From assembly GCA_021166845.1 (NCBI GenBank), contig JAJPEP010000060.1, positions 1 through 38,889 on the forward strand: a stretch of DNA of 38,889 bases, read 5' to 3'. Positions within the stretch are counted from its first letter, which is position 1. Each line of letters starts with the position of its first letter. Shown piece after piece: positions 8,275 to 17,654 of this stretch. Below the pieces are notes generated by a model. That model had not been told where the DNA came from, ran no database searches, and saw nothing but the letters and a program-made list of their open reading frames with translations. The position numbers and the translations under genes were made by a program. Source of the stretch: Thiobacillus sp. Lineage in GTDB: Bacteria; Pseudomonadota; Gammaproteobacteria; Burkholderiales; Thiobacillaceae.

Positions 8275-10398
8275 ATGAACATGGCGATAACGATGAATGG
8301 CCTCAAAGGGCTGGCTGGCCGCATGACGGAAAAGGTTACCGGCAAGAGCGGGGGGGAGCACACCGCCCTGATCATGCAGGGGGTGCGCAAGCTGGCCGAC
8401 AGGGAGCCCGGCAAGTCTCCGCTGATCGGCCATTTGCCCGTCGAGAAGCAGTATCTCTATACGGGCGGCGCCTTGATCGTTTCGCTGCTGCTGGCAGCCG
8501 GCCTCACTGTTTATGGCTCGATTCAGCTTGGTAACCGTGCCGCGTACGAAAATCGGGCGGGAGAATTAAAGGTGTTGTCGCAGCGCCTGCCGCTGACGGC
8601 CCAGCAATCCGTTCTGGGAAATGCATCGGCTTTCAAGAAGCTGGCCGAAGGCAAGGTCGCATTTGAAGACACGCTAAGCCGGCTGGCCAAGGGCGACAGC
8701 GAAGTGCCTGCCACTGGCGGCGCGGCGCGCGACTCGCTGGAAAAAATCGGTGCGCAGTGGAAGACCTTCAACCCGCAGGTCGTACAGATTCTGTCGCAGC
8801 AGAAAAACCTGATGGCGCTGAACGAAAGCGTCAAGCGCATCAATACCCTGAGCATCGATCTGCAGGAGGTTGCCGAACAGCTTGCCAGCCAGTTGGCCGA
8901 CGCCAACGGCAGCGTGCGCGAGGTTTCGCGCGCCAACCACCTGGCCATGCTGAGCCAGCGTTTGCCGAAGAACGCCAACCTGCTGCTGTCGTCCGACCTG
9001 ATCGACCCGGAAGTGGTGTTGCAGCTTGAAAAGGACACTACCTCGTTCCGCGACACCGTGCAGGCGTTGATGGAAGGGGTGGCCAGCCGCAGCGAGGAGA
9101 GCATGCTGACCCTGGAAGATCTGGGCACCAACATGGCCGACATGGTCGAGGCGGTCGGCGCGGTGCTTGCCAACACGCAGCCATTGCTGCAGGCCAAGAT
9201 GGCTGCCAGCAACCTGTTCGCCGGCAGCGACGCGCTGCTCCAGGACACCGAGCGGCTGTCGCAGGACTACCAGGCCGCCGGCGGCGCCGGCTATTTGCTG
9301 GCCGCCCTGCTCAGCGGCCTGCTGACGATCGGCTCGCTGGTGATGCTGGGCCTGGTGAACATCAATGAAACCAAATCGCGGGCACGCAAGAGCGAAGAGG
9401 AAAACAGCCGCAACCAGGAAGCGATTCTGCGTCTGATGGACGAACTGGGCGAACTGGCCGAAGGCAACCTCACGATCAACGCCAGCGTGACCGAGGACAT
9501 CACCGGTGCGGTGGCCGACTCGATCAACTACACGGTGGAAGAACTTCGTAGCCTGGTGCGCGGCATCAACACCGCCACGGTGCAGATGGATCAGGCAGCG
9601 AGCCAGGCCGGCCAGGTCTCCGAATCCCTGCAGCAGGCCTCGCGCCGCCAGACCGAGGAAATCGAGGGAACCTCCGCTGCGGTGGTGAGCCTGGCGCAGT
9701 CGGTGCAACGGGTGTCGGGCAATGCCGCCGAGTCCGCCCGCGTGGCCGAACAGTCCCTGGCGGCAGCCGAAAAAGGCCAGCAGGCGGTGGCGAACGCCAT
9801 TGCAAGCATGAACGGCCTGCGCGAGCAGATCCAGGAGACGTCGAAGCGAATCAAGCGCCTTGGCGAATCGTCGCAGGAGATCGGCGAAATCGTCGAGCTG
9901 ATTTCCGACATTACCGAACAGACCAACGTGCTGGCGCTCAACGCGGCCATTCAGGCGGCGTCCGCGGGCGAAGCCGGGCGCGGCTTCTCGGTGGTGGCGG
10001 AAGAAGTGCAGCGGCTGGCGGAGCGTTCGGCCGATGCAACCAAGCAGATCGCGGCGATCGTGAAGACCATTCAGTCGGACACCCACGATACCGTGGCGGC
10101 GATGGAGATCTCGACCCAGGGCGTGGTCGAGGGCGCCAAGCTGTCCGACGCGGCGGGCCAGACGCTGGCCGAGATCGGCGCCGTGTCGAAAACGCTGGCC
10201 GGGCTGATTGCCGACATTTCCTCGGCCACGCAGAGCCAGGCGGAATCGACCGCCAAGGTGGCCGAAACCATGCAGGACATCAAGTCCATTTCGGCGCAGA
10301 CCAGCAGCGGCACGCAGCAGACGGCCGAGTCGATTGGCGGCATGAAGCAGTTGGCGCAGGATCTGAAGAATTCGGTCGCGGGCTTCAAGCTCGCCTGA
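8275..10398 (+). CDS. pilJ: Type IV pilus chemoreceptor PilJ
   Basis: Methyl-accepting chemotaxis-type receptor of 707 residues. A cytoplasmic N-terminal segment of about 60 residues is followed by TM1 (about 61-80), a periplasmic helical sensor region to about 335, TM2 (about 340-363), a HAMP-type linker and the long coiled-coil signalling domain. The hairpin tip reads [39 protein letters not shown] in overlapping pieces; the [13 protein letters not shown] variant is typical of PilJ rather than ordinary MCPs. The C-terminus ends at NSVAGFKLA with no CheR-binding pentapeptide. The start is ambiguous: ATG 8275 or ATG 8281, the latter being better spaced from GGAG. It feeds ChpA through PilI. 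Confidence 0.93.
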   Translation: MNMAITMNGLKGLAGRMTEKVTGKSGGEHTALIMQGVRKLADREPGKSPLIGHLPVEKQYLYTGGALIVSLLLAAGLTVYGSIQLGNRAAYENRAGELKVLSQRLPLTAQQSVLGNASAFKKLAEGKVAFEDTLSRLAKGDSEVPATGGAARDSLEKIGAQWKTFNPQVVQILSQQKNLMALNESVKRINTLSIDLQEVAEQLASQLADANGSVREVSRANHLAMLSQRLPKNANLLLSSDLIDPEVVLQLEKDTTSFRDTVQALMEGVASRSEESMLTLEDLGTNMADMVEAVGAVLANTQPLLQAKMAASNLFAGSDALLQDTERLSQDYQAAGGAGYLLAALLSGLLTIGSLVMLGLVNINETKSRARKSEEENSRNQEAILRLMDELGELAEGNLTINASVTEDITGAVADSINYTVEELRSLVRGINTATVQMDQAASQAGQVSESLQQASRRQTEEIEGTSAAVVSLAQSVQRVSGNAAESARVAEQSLAAAEKGQQAVANAIASMNGLREQIQETSKRIKRLGESSQEIGEIVELISDITEQTNVLALNAAIQAASAGEAGRGFSVVAEEVQRLAERSADATKQIAAIVKTIQSDTHDTVAAMEISTQGVVEGAKLSDAAGQTLAEIGAVSKTLAGLIADISSATQSQAESTAKVAETMQDIKSISAQTSSGTQQTAESIGGMKQLAQDLKNSVAGFKLA

Positions 10399-10468
10399 CC
10401 GGACCGGCCGCAACGCGAAGCAAGCAGCCGCGAACGGCCACTGCAATCAACCTCGGGAACAACACACG

Positions 10469-13400
10469 ATGAGCGCCTTACTCGATTACGACACCGGCCC
10501 GTTGAACTGGGTGCGCGGGGACATCGATGCCGCCCTGCAGGCCGCCTTGGGCCGCATACAGGCCTACAGTGTCGACGTCGATCTCACCAATGCCCTGCGC
10601 CTGGCGCGCGACGATGCACATCAGGTGACCGGCGCGTTGCGCATGGTTGGCCTGGAAGGCGCCGCCACGCTGGCGGGTGCGCTTGAGTCCTGCCTCGACG
10701 ACATCAATGAGAACCGTTTGACGGCAAGTGATGAAATCTTGCGCGCCGTGCGCAATGCCATGGAAGGACTGCAGCGCTGGGTCAAGGACCTGGCCGACGG
10801 ACGCGGCAGCGGTGAACTGGCGCTGTTCCCCCTGTACAAGCGCCTGCGCGAACTGCAAGGCGCCGAGCGGGTGTTCGAGGGCGAGCTGTTTTTCCCCGAC
10901 CTGCGCACCCGCGCGCATGGCAAGAAAGGCAACGACGGCCTGACGCAGGAAGCGCTGAGTGCCGAAGTCAGAGTCCTGCGTGGCGCGTTCCAGCGCGGCC
11001 TGCTGGCTTTTTTGCGCAATGTCGAGGCGGACCAGGGGCTGCAGCGCATGCGCGATGCGCTGGCCGCCATCGAGCGCATCGCACCGTCGCAAGCCTCGCA
11101 AACCTTCTGGTGGGCCTGCGTCGGCTTTGTCGACAGCCTGATCGCTCGCGGCGTCGAGGCCGATTTCCACGTCAAGCAGCTGCTTGCCCGCGTCGACCTG
11201 CAAATGCGCCGCCTGATGGAAGGCTCGCCGCAGGTCGCGGAACGCCTGCTGCGCGATGCGCTCTACTTCGTGGCAAAAAGCCAGGCCCTGGAAGGCCGCG
11301 CCGCGGAAGTCCGCGAAACCTTCGGCCTCGACCGCTATCTGCCGGGCCGCGGCATGCTCGATCCCGAAGCGCTGGCGCGCATGCGCCCGGTGCTGGATGC
11401 CCTGCAAACCGGCCTGAAGGCCGCGCGCGATAGTTGGCATGCCTGTGTGGAAGGCAATGACGCGCAGCAGGAGCAGTTTCAGACCCAGCTGGCGCGCATG
11501 CAGCCGCAGGCGCAGATGCTCGAAAGCAGCGGTTTGATGCCCCTGCTGGACGAACTGGCGGCGGCAGCCATTGCCGCTGTCGGGCGCGAAGGCGAAGCGC
11601 GCGAACAGATGAACCTGGAAGTTGCTTCCACGCTGCTGTTCATGCAAAACGGCGTCGACCAGGAAGACGTTCTGCACGCCGATTTTGCAATCCGCGCCGA
11701 AGGCCAGCGGGCGCGCCTGCGTGCCCTGATCGAAGGCCGCGAGATGCCGGCCAATGACCTGGAGTCCGCTAGCCAGCGCGAAGCCGAACGCGACATGCTG
11801 GTGCATATGGCGCAGGAAGTCGGCCAGAACCTGAGGCAGATGGAAGAAGCGCTGGATGCCTTCTTCCGCGATGTCAACGAGCGTGAAGCGCTGGCCAATC
11901 TGCCCGATCTGGCGCAGCAGGCGCAGGGGGCGCTGACCATGCTGGAACTGCCCGATGCCGCCAGCCTGCTTGCCGCAGCCACGGCAACGGCGCAATCGTT
12001 TGCCGGCGACGGCTATCCCGACGAGACCACCCAGCAGCGTCTGGCCACCGCCTTCTCCAGTCTCGGGCTGTTTGTCGAATCCTATTGCGCCGGGCGTACC
12101 GACGCCGCCGGCGTCCTGCGCCCGGCCCTGATCGAGTTCGGCGTGATCGAAGCCGAAAGCATGAACGACGGCGCTTTCGACGACACGGTTGAAGCCGGCC
12201 TTCCCGCACGCAAGGCCGCGGTGCAGGCTGGCTATCTGGATTGGCGCGACCAGCCCGACGCCGCCGCAAAAAAAAAATACCTTGATACCCTGACCGAACT
12301 CGGTCGCGACGCCGAACTGATCGACGACGCCACCCTGAAACAGCAGACCCGCGCCGCGCTCGACGCCAGCCGGGACGCTGCCGAAGCGCCGCTGGCGCTC
12401 GATGCCGACATCGCCGTCTTGACCGGTCTGGCCTTGCCCGAACGGGCCGCGGCTGAAGTCGGGCTGGCGCCGGAAGGGGTCGAGCCGCTTGCCTGGGAAA
12501 CGCACGCGCCTGCCGCCGCCGAACCGATTGAAGTCCTGCCTGTCGTCGATGCGCCTGAATTCGGTGCGGTCGTCGAAATTGCACAACCGGCGCCCGCTGC
12601 CGAAACGGCGATTGCCGAACCGGCGGCGGCCAGCGATTCCTCCCCTGCCGAGGGCGCCTTTGTGGCTGCGATCCCCGAAGGGGTCGAGCCGGAACTGCTG
12701 GAAATCTTCCTGGAAGAAGCCAACGAAGTGCTGGCGGCGATGGGCGAGTCCAGCGACGCCTGCCAGAGCAACCCCGACGACCAGGCTTCGCAGACGATCA
12801 TCCGCCGCGGCTTTCACACGCTGAAGGGCAGCGGTCGCATGGTCGGCCTTAACGAACTGGGCGAAACGGCGTGGCGCCTCGAACAGCTGATGAACGGTTG
12901 GCTGGCCGAGAAAAAACCAGCCAGCGGCGAGCTGCTGCGCCTGATCGGACGCGCCCGCGGTGTGTTCCAGGATTGGGTCGGCGCCCTGCAGGCCAGTCGG
13001 CCCGTGGCATTGCCGGTATCCGCTTTGCTGGCCGCGGTTGACCGCGTGGCACAAGGACAACCGCTGGATGCCGTGCCAATGGCTGCGTCCGCAACCGGGG
13101 CGGGATGGCCCGAAACGGCGGCGGAGACCGATGTTGCAGCCGAAGCTGCCGCTGAGCCGGAAACCGGGGCAGCGATCGAAGTGGATGGGCCGGAAGCCGG
13201 GCCGGCAGCCGAGGCGGAACCCGAGTGGCTGCCGCTGCCGGTTATCGAGGCTGAGCCGGCCGCCGGACATGACGATGCATTCATCGTGCAAGAACAGAAC
13301 GAGCTTGCGGATGAGGCCGCGGTCGAGATAGCCGCAGCCGAGGCCGCGGTGGCTCGGGCGGACGATGCGCCGCCTGAAGCGGCGGCGCCGCCGTCCGAAG

Positions 13401-16400
13401 CGGTCGCGCTGGATGTGGGCGCCCTCGTCGAATACGCGGTCGCGCCTGCCGTCGCCGAATCCGCGGAACCGGCTGGCCTGGAGAGCGCCGATCTGCCGAG
13501 CACCGCGGCTCGCGTGGAATCGGATGCGACGGATGAAATCTGTATCGGCTCGATCAGCCTTTCCACTGGCCTGTACGAGATTTTCATGGCCGAAGCGCAT
13601 CAGCGCCTGGCGGTGTTGCGGGAAGAAGCCGAACGTCACGCCGAGCTTGCCAACAGCACGGTCAGCGAGCATGCGCGCCGCGCCGTGCATACCCTGGGCG
13701 GTATCGCGGGCACCGCGGGCATCGCCGTGCTGAGCGAACTGTCGCAAGCGCTCGAACAGTACTGGAACCGTTTCGTGCAGGCGCCGCTGCCGCCCGCGCA
13801 TCTGCCGCTGGTTCAGGATACGGTCGCGCGCCTGCACGAGATGATCGCGACCATCGAAAGCGAACATCTGCCCGAGTCGGCGCACGATCTGATCGCGGCC
13901 TTGGGCGAGCTGGAAGACGAGCAGGCCATGCCGGCCGCCGAATCCAGCTTCACGCTGGCTGCCGAAATTGTTGACGAAATCGCCCCGCAAGCTGCCGAAA
14001 CGCCAGCCGAAGCTGCGGTCGATGAAACACCCGCCAGCGCGCCCTCCGGCTTGCCGGACGTCAGCGCGCTGGTGCCGGACTTCAAGCCCGCTGCAGCAGC
14101 GCCGGTGTTCGAGCGGCGCGAAGTGGCCGATGAAATCGATCAGCAGCTGCTGCCGATTTTTCTAGAAGAAGCAGAGGTGCTGGCCCCGGATGCCAGTGCG
14201 CAACTGCGCGCCTGGCGCGCCGCGCCGGGCGAGGCCGCGGCACGCGATGCGCTGCAGCGCAGCCTGCACACCATCAAGGGCAGCGCGCGCATGGTTGGCG
14301 CGATGCGCCTGGGCGAATTGACGCACGTGATGGAGTCGCGCGTGATCGCCGTGATCGAGGGGCATCTGGGTGCGAGCGCCGACGTGTTCGACACGCTGGA
14401 AGCGCAGCTCGACCGTCTGGCCGATGCGGTGGAGCACTTGAAGATGGGCGATCTTGCCCCGCTTGCCGAAGAGGCCGCTGCGCCGCTGCAAGCGCCGATC
14501 GAGCCGGTGCTGGCTGATGCCGGGGCTGCCTCAGCGGCGGCCGTCGCGATGTCCGATCCGCTTGAGCCTGCGCAGCCGGCCACGCGCGACAGCAATGCCC
14601 TGACCCTGAGGGTGCGCGCCGACTGGGTCGACCGCATGGTCAACCAGGCGGGCGAAGTGGCGATTGCGCGTTCGCGGATTGAAAGCGAAGTGTTTGCCTT
14701 CAAGCGCCACGTCAACGAATTGTCGGAAGCCCTGGTGCGTCTGCGCGGCCACATTCGCGAAGTCGAGATCCAGGCCGAGTCGCAGATGCAGGCGACCTTC
14801 CAGGCCCAGGAGGGGGGCGACGAGTTCGATCCGCTGGAGTTCGACCGCTTCACCCGCTTCCAGGAAGTCACCCGCTTCCTGGCCGAAAGCGTGAACGACA
14901 TTTCGACCGTGCAGCACATTCTGCTGGCGCGCCTGGGCGAAGCGGACGCCGCGCTGATCCAGCAGATGCGCCTCAACCGCGAGCTGCAGCAGGATCTGCT
15001 ACGGGTGCGCATGGTGCCGCTGTATTCGGTGGCCGAGCGGTTGTATCGCACGGTGCGCCAGACCGCGCGCGACGTGGACAAGCGCGCCCAGCTCGACATT
15101 CAGGGCGGCGAGCTGGAAATCGACCGCTCGGTGCTGGAAAAAGTCACCGCGCCGCTCGAGCACCTGCTGCGCAACGCGCTGGCGCACGGCATCGAATCGG
15201 CCGACGCCCGCCGCGCCGCGGGCAAGGCGGAATTCGGTGAAATCGTGCTCTCGGCGCGCCAGTCCGGCAACGAAATGGTGCTGACCGTGAAGGATGACGG
15301 CGCCGGCCTCAATTACGGGCGCATCCGCGAAAAGGCCGAAGCCAGCGGCCTGCTGCTGCCGGGCGTCGAACCGACCGAATCCCTGCTGGCGCAGATGATC
15401 TTTGCCGCCGGCTTCTCCACCGCCGAGGTTGTAAGCCAGGTCGCCGGGCGCGGCGTCGGCATGGACGTGGTGAAGAGCGAAATCTCCGCGCTGGGCGGCC
15501 GCATCGACATTACCTCCACGCCGGGCGCCGGCACCTGCTTCAACATCTATCTGCCGCTCACCCTGGCGATGACCCAGGCAGTCATGATCCAGGCCGCCAG
15601 GCACGATTACGCCCTGCCGACGCCGCTGGTGCAGCAGGTGCTGGAACTCAAGCCGCAGGAACTTGAAAAAGCGATGGCGGCGGGCGAAGTGGTGTGGCGC
15701 GGCGCGCGCTACCCATTCTCCTACCTGCCGCATCTTTTGGGCGACACCGGAGCGGTACACGAAGTCCAGCGCTACAACCCGGTGGTGCTGCTCGCCAGCG
15801 GCGCCAGCCAGGCGGCCGTGCTGGTCGACCTGATCGAGGGCACGCACGAAATCGTAGTCAAGAACATCGGTCCGCAGGTGGCGCGGATTACAGGCGTGGC
15901 AGGCGCCACCGTGCGCGGTGACGGGCGCGTGATCCTGATCCTCAACCCGGTGCCGCTGGCGCTGCGCTGGGCCAGTCTGCCGCGCACCGCGGTGGAGCGC
16001 GCGGCGCCCGCCGAGGCGGTCGAAGTCAGCGCCGTCCTGCAACCGCCGCTGGTGCTGGTGGTCGACGATTCGCTCACGGTGCGCAAGATCACCACGCGCT
16101 TGCTGACGCGCGAGGGTTTCCGGGTGGACAGCGCGAAGGACGGCGTCGATGCGCTGGAAAGAATGCACGACCTGATCCCGGACGTGGTGCTGCTCGATGT
16201 CGAAATGCCGCGCATGGATGGCTTCGAACTGGCCCGCGTGATGCGTAACGACGAGCGCCTGAAGTCGGTGCCGATCGTCATGATCACCTCGCGCACGGCG
16301 GACAAGCACCGCAACCACGCGATGGAAATCGGCGTCAACGTGTACCTGGGAAAGCCCTATCAGGAACAGCAACTACTCGACAGCATTGCCGAGCAGCTGG

Positions 16401-16426
16401 AACAGAAGGCGGCGGTTCCGGCGTAA
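10469..16426 (+). CDS. chpA: ChpA/PilL hybrid chemotaxis histidine kinase of the Pil-Chp system
   Basis: A 1985-residue cytoplasmic CheA-type kinase that phosphorylates PilG and PilH. The first ~560 residues are a FimL-like helical region with a degenerate Hpt-like motif (His51 in AHQVTGALRMVG). Hpt domains follow: His783 in FHTLKGSGRMVG, a degenerate one at His1074 (HTLGGIAGTAG, lacking the Lys), and His1267 in LHTIKGSARMVG. Ala/Glu/Pro-rich linkers separate them. The catalytic core has the N box HLLRNALAHGIE (about 1567), DDGAGL and GRGVGMDVV. A CheW-like domain (about 1690-1830) and a receiver (VVDDSLTVRK, phospho-acceptor Asp1910 in LLDVEMP, Lys in LGKPY) end the chain. Hpt sites are fewer than in Pseudomonas ChpA. 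An A10 run lies in codons 600-603. A terminator follows. Confidence 0.95.
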   Translation: MSALLDYDTGPLNWVRGDIDAALQAALGRIQAYSVDVDLTNALRLARDDAHQVTGALRMVGLEGAATLAGALESCLDDINENRLTASDEILRAVRNAMEGLQRWVKDLADGRGSGELALFPLYKRLRELQGAERVFEGELFFPDLRTRAHGKKGNDGLTQEALSAEVRVLRGAFQRGLLAFLRNVEADQGLQRMRDALAAIERIAPSQASQTFWWACVGFVDSLIARGVEADFHVKQLLARVDLQMRRLMEGSPQVAERLLRDALYFVAKSQALEGRAAEVRETFGLDRYLPGRGMLDPEALARMRPVLDALQTGLKAARDSWHACVEGNDAQQEQFQTQLARMQPQAQMLESSGLMPLLDELAAAAIAAVGREGEAREQMNLEVASTLLFMQNGVDQEDVLHADFAIRAEGQRARLRALIEGREMPANDLESASQREAERDMLVHMAQEVGQNLRQMEEALDAFFRDVNEREALANLPDLAQQAQGALTMLELPDAASLLAAATATAQSFAGDGYPDETTQQRLATAFSSLGLFVESYCAGRTDAAGVLRPALIEFGVIEAESMNDGAFDDTVEAGLPARKAAVQAGYLDWRDQPDAAAKKKYLDTLTELGRDAELIDDATLKQQTRAALDASRDAAEAPLALDADIAVLTGLALPERAAAEVGLAPEGVEPLAWETHAPAAAEPIEVLPVVDAPEFGAVVEIAQPAPAAETAIAEPAAASDSSPAEGAFVAAIPEGVEPELLEIFLEEANEVLAAMGESSDACQSNPDDQASQTIIRRGFHTLKGSGRMVGLNELGETAWRLEQLMNGWLAEKKPASGELLRLIGRARGVFQDWVGALQASRPVALPVSALLAAVDRVAQGQPLDAVPMAASATGAGWPETAAETDVAAEAAAEPETGAAIEVDGPEAGPAAEAEPEWLPLPVIEAEPAAGHDDAFIVQEQNELADEAAVEIAAAEAAVARADDAPPEAAAPPSEAVALDVGALVEYAVAPAVAESAEPAGLESADLPSTAARVESDATDEICIGSISLSTGLYEIFMAEAHQRLAVLREEAERHAELANSTVSEHARRAVHTLGGIAGTAGIAVLSELSQALEQYWNRFVQAPLPPAHLPLVQDTVARLHEMIATIESEHLPESAHDLIAALGELEDEQAMPAAESSFTLAAEIVDEIAPQAAETPAEAAVDETPASAPSGLPDVSALVPDFKPAAAAPVFERREVADEIDQQLLPIFLEEAEVLAPDASAQLRAWRAAPGEAAARDALQRSLHTIKGSARMVGAMRLGELTHVMESRVIAVIEGHLGASADVFDTLEAQLDRLADAVEHLKMGDLAPLAEEAAAPLQAPIEPVLADAGAASAAAVAMSDPLEPAQPATRDSNALTLRVRADWVDRMVNQAGEVAIARSRIESEVFAFKRHVNELSEALVRLRGHIREVEIQAESQMQATFQAQEGGDEFDPLEFDRFTRFQEVTRFLAESVNDISTVQHILLARLGEADAALIQQMRLNRELQQDLLRVRMVPLYSVAERLYRTVRQTARDVDKRAQLDIQGGELEIDRSVLEKVTAPLEHLLRNALAHGIESADARRAAGKAEFGEIVLSARQSGNEMVLTVKDDGAGLNYGRIREKAEASGLLLPGVEPTESLLAQMIFAAGFSTAEVVSQVAGRGVGMDVVKSEISALGGRIDITSTPGAGTCFNIYLPLTLAMTQAVMIQAARHDYALPTPLVQQVLELKPQELEKAMAAGEVVWRGARYPFSYLPHLLGDTGAVHEVQRYNPVVLLASGASQAAVLVDLIEGTHEIVVKNIGPQVARITGVAGATVRGDGRVILILNPVPLALRWASLPRTAVERAAPAEAVEVSAVLQPPLVLVVDDSLTVRKITTRLLTREGFRVDSAKDGVDALERMHDLIPDVVLLDVEMPRMDGFELARVMRNDERLKSVPIVMITSRTADKHRNHAMEIGVNVYLGKPYQEQQLLDSIAEQLEQKAAVPA
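12268..12277 (+). other. A10 homopolymer inside chpA
   Basis: Ten consecutive A residues encode the end of an Ala codon plus three Lys codons, around residue 600 of ChpA, upstream of all catalytic domains. A run this long is conspicuous in a GC-rich gene and is a possible slippage site. Confidence 0.9.
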
Positions 16427-16447
16427 GCCGGACACCGTCGGCAGCAG

Positions 16448-16476
16448 AAAAAAACGGGCTTGATGCCCGTTTTTTT
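16448..16476. terminator. Bidirectional Rho-independent terminator
   Basis: A7-CGGGC and GCCCG-T7 form a 12-bp perfect stem around a 5-nt loop. It lies between chpA (plus) and the convergent minus-strand gene whose stop is at 16480-16482. The flanking A and T runs let it terminate in both directions. Confidence 0.93.
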
Positions 16477-16479
16477 CGC

Positions 16480-17535
16480 CTAGAGTTTGAGGCCTGCGAG
16501 GTCGCCGCTGGCCAGCAGGTTAAGTTGCGCGTCTCCCTGCCGCGGATCGCGGTGATAGGTTGTGGTCAGCCGCTGTGCGACTTCCAGCCAGTGCGCTTCG
16601 GCGGCTTTCACCACACGGGCCAGCCGGGCGGTATCGCGGCTGTCGAGCCAGACTTCATAAGCCTGCGGCAGCGCCGGGAACAGCGCGCGGCGCAGCCCGG
16701 ACAGGTTGGCCAGATAGAAATGCAGCGAGCCGATGGCTTCGCGTTCGAGCAGGGTCGGCAGCGTCATCAGGCAGTCGGCCAGATGGTCGCGTACCGCGCG
16801 CGCCAGCAGCTCGGCGTGGCGGGAGGTGAGCTGGCCGAGCATGGCGTTCCAGGCTTCGCCCAGCAAGGATTCGACGCGTGCCTCGCCGATCTCGTGCAGG
16901 ATCATCGCCTCGCTTTCGGCCTCGGCCATGCGATCGAGGCCGCGCTCGATGTCGCGCTCGAAGTCGTAATGGGCAAACGCGCGCCCCAGCGCGGTGTCCT
17001 TTTCCTTCCACTGCCATTCCTCGTACTTGTTCCAGAGCAGGCGGCGCACCGCGTCCATCCGCAGGAAAATGGCGCCGTCGCGCATCGCCGCCGGCGGCGC
17101 GATCAGATCGCGCGCGTATTCACAGCCGGCCACCAGCACCTGCACGCCTTCGCGCACCTCGGCGCGCTTGAGCTCGGCCAGCACGAAATGCGGCTTGCGA
17201 AAATGCCCCAGCCCGCTGCTGTAGACCAGCCCCAGCGGGACCAGCGCGCGGTTGATGTCGTCGGCCTCGAACGGGTCGATGCCGGTTTCGGTGAGAGGAA
17301 GCGGCGCGAAATTCTCTTCTTCCACCGCATCCCACAGGCTTTCGCGTGCATTCAGCCAGTCGCCGAGTTCGTCCTTGGGCAGGCGCGCGCCGTAGGGGAT
17401 TTCCATTTCCCAGCGGTAGTACTCGCGCATTTCCAACAGGAAGGTGCACATCGTCATGTCGCGCGCGTGGCGGGCATCGGCGATGGTGCAGTTCTTCTGC
17501 ACCGTGTCGATGAGGGCGGAGAGATTGTCGACCAT
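16480..17535 (-). CDS. Sfum_1244-family protein of unknown function
   Basis: Soluble 351-residue protein. The pattern QKNCTIADARHARDMTMCTFLLEMREYYRWE at the N-terminus (seen in shorter blocks), EYARDLIAPPA, LLWNKYEEWQW and AEAESEAMILHEIGEAR matches what I recall of the conserved Sfum_1244 family. HEIGEAR looks like an HExxH-style helix without the second His, so no catalytic claim is made. The ATG at 17535 begins MVDNLSALIDTVQKN; the frame stays open for 111 more codons upstream, but that part is Arg-rich and not protein-like. It is convergent with chpA, and a hairpin terminator ending the gene upstream isolates it, so it is probably monocistronic. The function is unknown. Confidence 0.75.
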   Translation of the reverse strand: MVDNLSALIDTVQKNCTIADARHARDMTMCTFLLEMREYYRWEMEIPYGARLPKDELGDWLNARESLWDAVEEENFAPLPLTETGIDPFEADDINRALVPLGLVYSSGLGHFRKPHFVLAELKRAEVREGVQVLVAGCEYARDLIAPPAAMRDGAIFLRMDAVRRLLWNKYEEWQWKEKDTALGRAFAHYDFERDIERGLDRMAEAESEAMILHEIGEARVESLLGEAWNAMLGQLTSRHAELLARAVRDHLADCLMTLPTLLEREAIGSLHFYLANLSGLRRALFPALPQAYEVWLDSRDTARLARVVKAAEAHWLEVAQRLTTTYHRDPRQGDAQLNLLASGDLAGLKL

Positions 17536-17576
17536 GGAGCGCTCCTGAAAACAGCTACGCCTCCAGTCTACAAGTA

Positions 17577-17604
17577 AAAACAGCCCGAGCAACCGGGCTG
17601 TTTT
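17577..17604 (-). terminator. Rho-independent terminator
   Basis: AAAACAGCCCG pairs perfectly with CGGGCTGTTTT around a 6-nt loop. On the minus strand it follows the helical-repeat gene (stop at 17655) by about 50 nt and ends in a T run, so it terminates that transcript. The 119-nt gap it occupies must also contain the promoter of the Sfum_1244-like gene. Confidence 0.88.
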
Positions 17605-17654
17605 CAAGGGTATTGCAGTGCGCCTGGCGCTGCTACAAAGACGGCAAGCCGCTG

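Noticed and set aside
10478-13990. 1170-codon open frame antisense to chpA
   Set aside because: Its product is Arg/Gln/His-rich with no domain pattern, and the plus strand encodes recognisable Hpt and CheA domains; long antisense frames are expected at this GC content.
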